A DNA stretch of 64,000 nucleotides. Origin: Chitinophagaceae bacterium. GTDB lineage: Bacteria; Bacteroidota; Bacteroidia; Chitinophagales; Chitinophagaceae. The notes beneath the pieces were generated by a model. It was not told where the DNA came from. It was given only the letters and a program-made list of their open reading frames with translations, and made no database searches. Numbering within the stretch: the stretch's first letter is position 1; each line of letters opens with the position of its first letter. Position numbers and translations under genes: made by a program. Below, in pieces: positions 62,891 to 64,000 of this stretch. The stretch covers positions 1-64,000 of the forward strand of contig JAIEMK010000015.1 in NCBI GenBank assembly GCA_019752295.1. Reading direction: 5' to 3'.

Positions 62891-63945
62891 TGGAGTTAGA
62901 CAGCACAGTGCCTTTAAAACCGACCGAAGGTTTTGATATTGATTTACTGAATGATTATATCGATCAACATATTCCTTCGATTAGCAAAGTACAGGCTATT
63001 ACACGTTTTCCGGGCGGATATTCCAATATTACTTATTGCCTGCAAACCGCCGAAGATGAGTTGGTTTTACGCATGCCTCCTGCAGGTGCGCATATACAAT
63101 CTGCGCACGATATGGGCAGAGAATTTAGGGTGTTGCGTTTGTTGGAACCGCATTATAAAAAAATTCCTCACCCGATACACTATTGCGAAACAGAAACAAT
63201 TTTAGGAGCTCCATTTTATTTGATGCAAAAATTGAACGGTGTGATTTTGAGAGCCGATAATGCTCCTGCAATGCAATTGAGTGCCGATGATATGCGCAAT
63301 ATTTCTATTGCACTTGTCGATAATTTAGTAGCGCTGCATGCTATTGATATTCATCAAACAGGACTGATACAATTAGGTAAACCGGAAGGATATACCGGAA
63401 GGCAGGTTTCGGGTTGGGTAAAAAGATATTATGCCGCCGAAACCGATACTATTGAAAATATGAACAGCATTGCAAAATGGATTCACAATAATTTACCCAA
63501 AGAACAGGAGCCTACCTTATTGCACAACGATTATAAATATGATAACCTGATGTTGGATCCGAAAAATCTTTCAACTATCGTCGGGGTATTGGATTGGGAG
63601 ATGGCAACAGTAGGCGATCCGTTGATGGATCTGGGTGCATCGCTCGCATATTGGTTCGAAGCAGGCGAAGAAAAAGTATTACAACACTATAATCTAACAT
63701 GGCTACCGGGTAATCTTTCGCGAAAAGAATTTGCAGACCACTATGCTGCTAAAACAAATAGAGACCTTTCTGATATTTTATTTTATTACGTGTTTGGCTT
63801 ATTTAAAAATGCGGTAATCGGGCAACAAATCTATCATCGTTGGAAACAGGGAAATAGTAATGACGCACGTTTTGGCGCTTTGTTGCCACTTATACAGTTG
63901 CTTGGAACAAAAGCGATTGCAGCATTGGAAAGAGGAACAATTTAA
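62890..63945 (+). CDS. Phosphotransferase family protein (aminoglycoside phosphotransferase/ACAD10-11 kinase-like)
   Basis: The 351-residue protein has the APH-type kinase fold. The catalytic loop is L-H212-N-D214-Y-K-Y-D-N219, and the metal motif is VLDWEMATVGDPLMDLG (Asp235). The N-lobe has PGGYSNITYCLQTAEDELVLRMPP with the ATP lysine replaced by Arg61 (LRMPP). Such kinases in ACAD10/11 and in the Lva pathway phosphorylate 4-hydroxyacyl-CoA, after which the dehydrogenase acts. Its start codon overlaps the stop of the acyl-CoA dehydrogenase gene, so the two are translationally coupled. Confidence 0.92.
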   Translation: MELDSTVPLKPTEGFDIDLLNDYIDQHIPSISKVQAITRFPGGYSNITYCLQTAEDELVLRMPPAGAHIQSAHDMGREFRVLRLLEPHYKKIPHPIHYCETETILGAPFYLMQKLNGVILRADNAPAMQLSADDMRNISIALVDNLVALHAIDIHQTGLIQLGKPEGYTGRQVSGWVKRYYAAETDTIENMNSIAKWIHNNLPKEQEPTLLHNDYKYDNLMLDPKNLSTIVGVLDWEMATVGDPLMDLGASLAYWFEAGEEKVLQHYNLTWLPGNLSRKEFADHYAAKTNRDLSDILFYYVFGLFKNAVIGQQIYHRWKQGNSNDARFGALLPLIQLLGTKAIAALERGTI

Positions 63946-64000
63946 TTGTTATATTTTCTGGGTGTTCCGCTTTTATATTTCTTATCGGACCTATAAGCTT
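63942..64000 (-). CDS. Possible C-terminal end of a minus-strand gene (cut by window edge)
   Basis: A minus-strand frame enters from the window edge and stops at 63942, overlapping the phosphotransferase stop by four bases. The residues are basic and Lys/Tyr/Gly-rich (DKKYKSGTPRKYNN). This could be the tail of a real convergent gene, but 19 codons are too few to identify it. Confidence 0.3.
   Translation of the reverse strand, partial: AYRSDKKYKSGTPRKYNN

Overview
The window is a chromosomal segment of a Bacteroidota bacterium, most likely family Chitinophagaceae. The evidence is a SusC/SusD pair, GldC, a PorG-like (DUF6089) barrel, an IPExxxVDY-family protein, Bacteroidota -33/-7 promoter boxes (TTTG ... 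TAnnTTTG), weak ribosome binding sites and several TTG starts. It is housekeeping-rich. I see no rRNA, tRNA, CRISPR array, prophage or intact insertion sequence.

Layout. 1-6.6 kb: a divergent sugar-oxidation locus. On the minus strand are a GMC flavoprotein (cut by the window edge), a Tat-exported sugar isomerase-like protein and an MFS transporter. On the plus strand are a Gfo/Idh/MocA dehydrogenase, a second isomerase/epimerase, a cytochrome c lipoprotein and a DUF1080 (3-keto-disaccharide hydrolase family) protein. Together they fit oxidative (3-keto) glycoside processing. 6.6-10.3 kb: tadA, a nested-palindrome repeat element, superoxide dismutase, and the rpmH-rnpA-yidD group. 10.3-20.9 kb: a long minus-strand envelope operon (alpha/beta hydrolase, CBS protein, short Omp85, nadK, PorG-like, uppS, bamA, two Skp/OmpH, then murI after a terminator). 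bamA has one base missing and reads as two ORFs.

21-31.6 kb: CvpA, YqeY, GldC, a glycosyltransferase, 3-hydroxyacyl-CoA dehydrogenase, MerR, a thioredoxin-like lipoprotein, MscS, then lpxH / GGCT / LUD / ftsH / rsfS. 31.7-39.3 kb: birA, selD, an IPExxxVDY protein, a PDZ-containing M28 peptidase, feoB and a GAF histidine kinase. 39.9-44.7 kb: SusC/SusD, closed by a strong terminator and followed by an unrecognised protein.

45.8-52.6 kb: Bcp, a CarB that stops exactly after its N-terminal half, a three-domain polysaccharide synthase/hydrolase/deacetylase, and a lone transketolase C-terminal subunit. 52.7-60 kb: a secreted DUF6515-like protein, an SpmA-SpmB fusion, pdxH and an RND efflux pump without its outer-membrane channel. 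60-64 kb: a plus-strand catabolic operon of two SDRs, an acyl-CoA dehydrogenase and an aminoglycoside-phosphotransferase-like kinase, resembling the ACAD10/11 and Lva 4-hydroxyacid pathways.

Most genes belong to known families. The most interesting points are the 3-keto-glycoside locus, the SDR-SDR-ACAD-kinase operon, the GH18/NodB/GT2 fusion, the half-length carB, the bamA frameshift, and the heptanucleotide and palindromic repeats.
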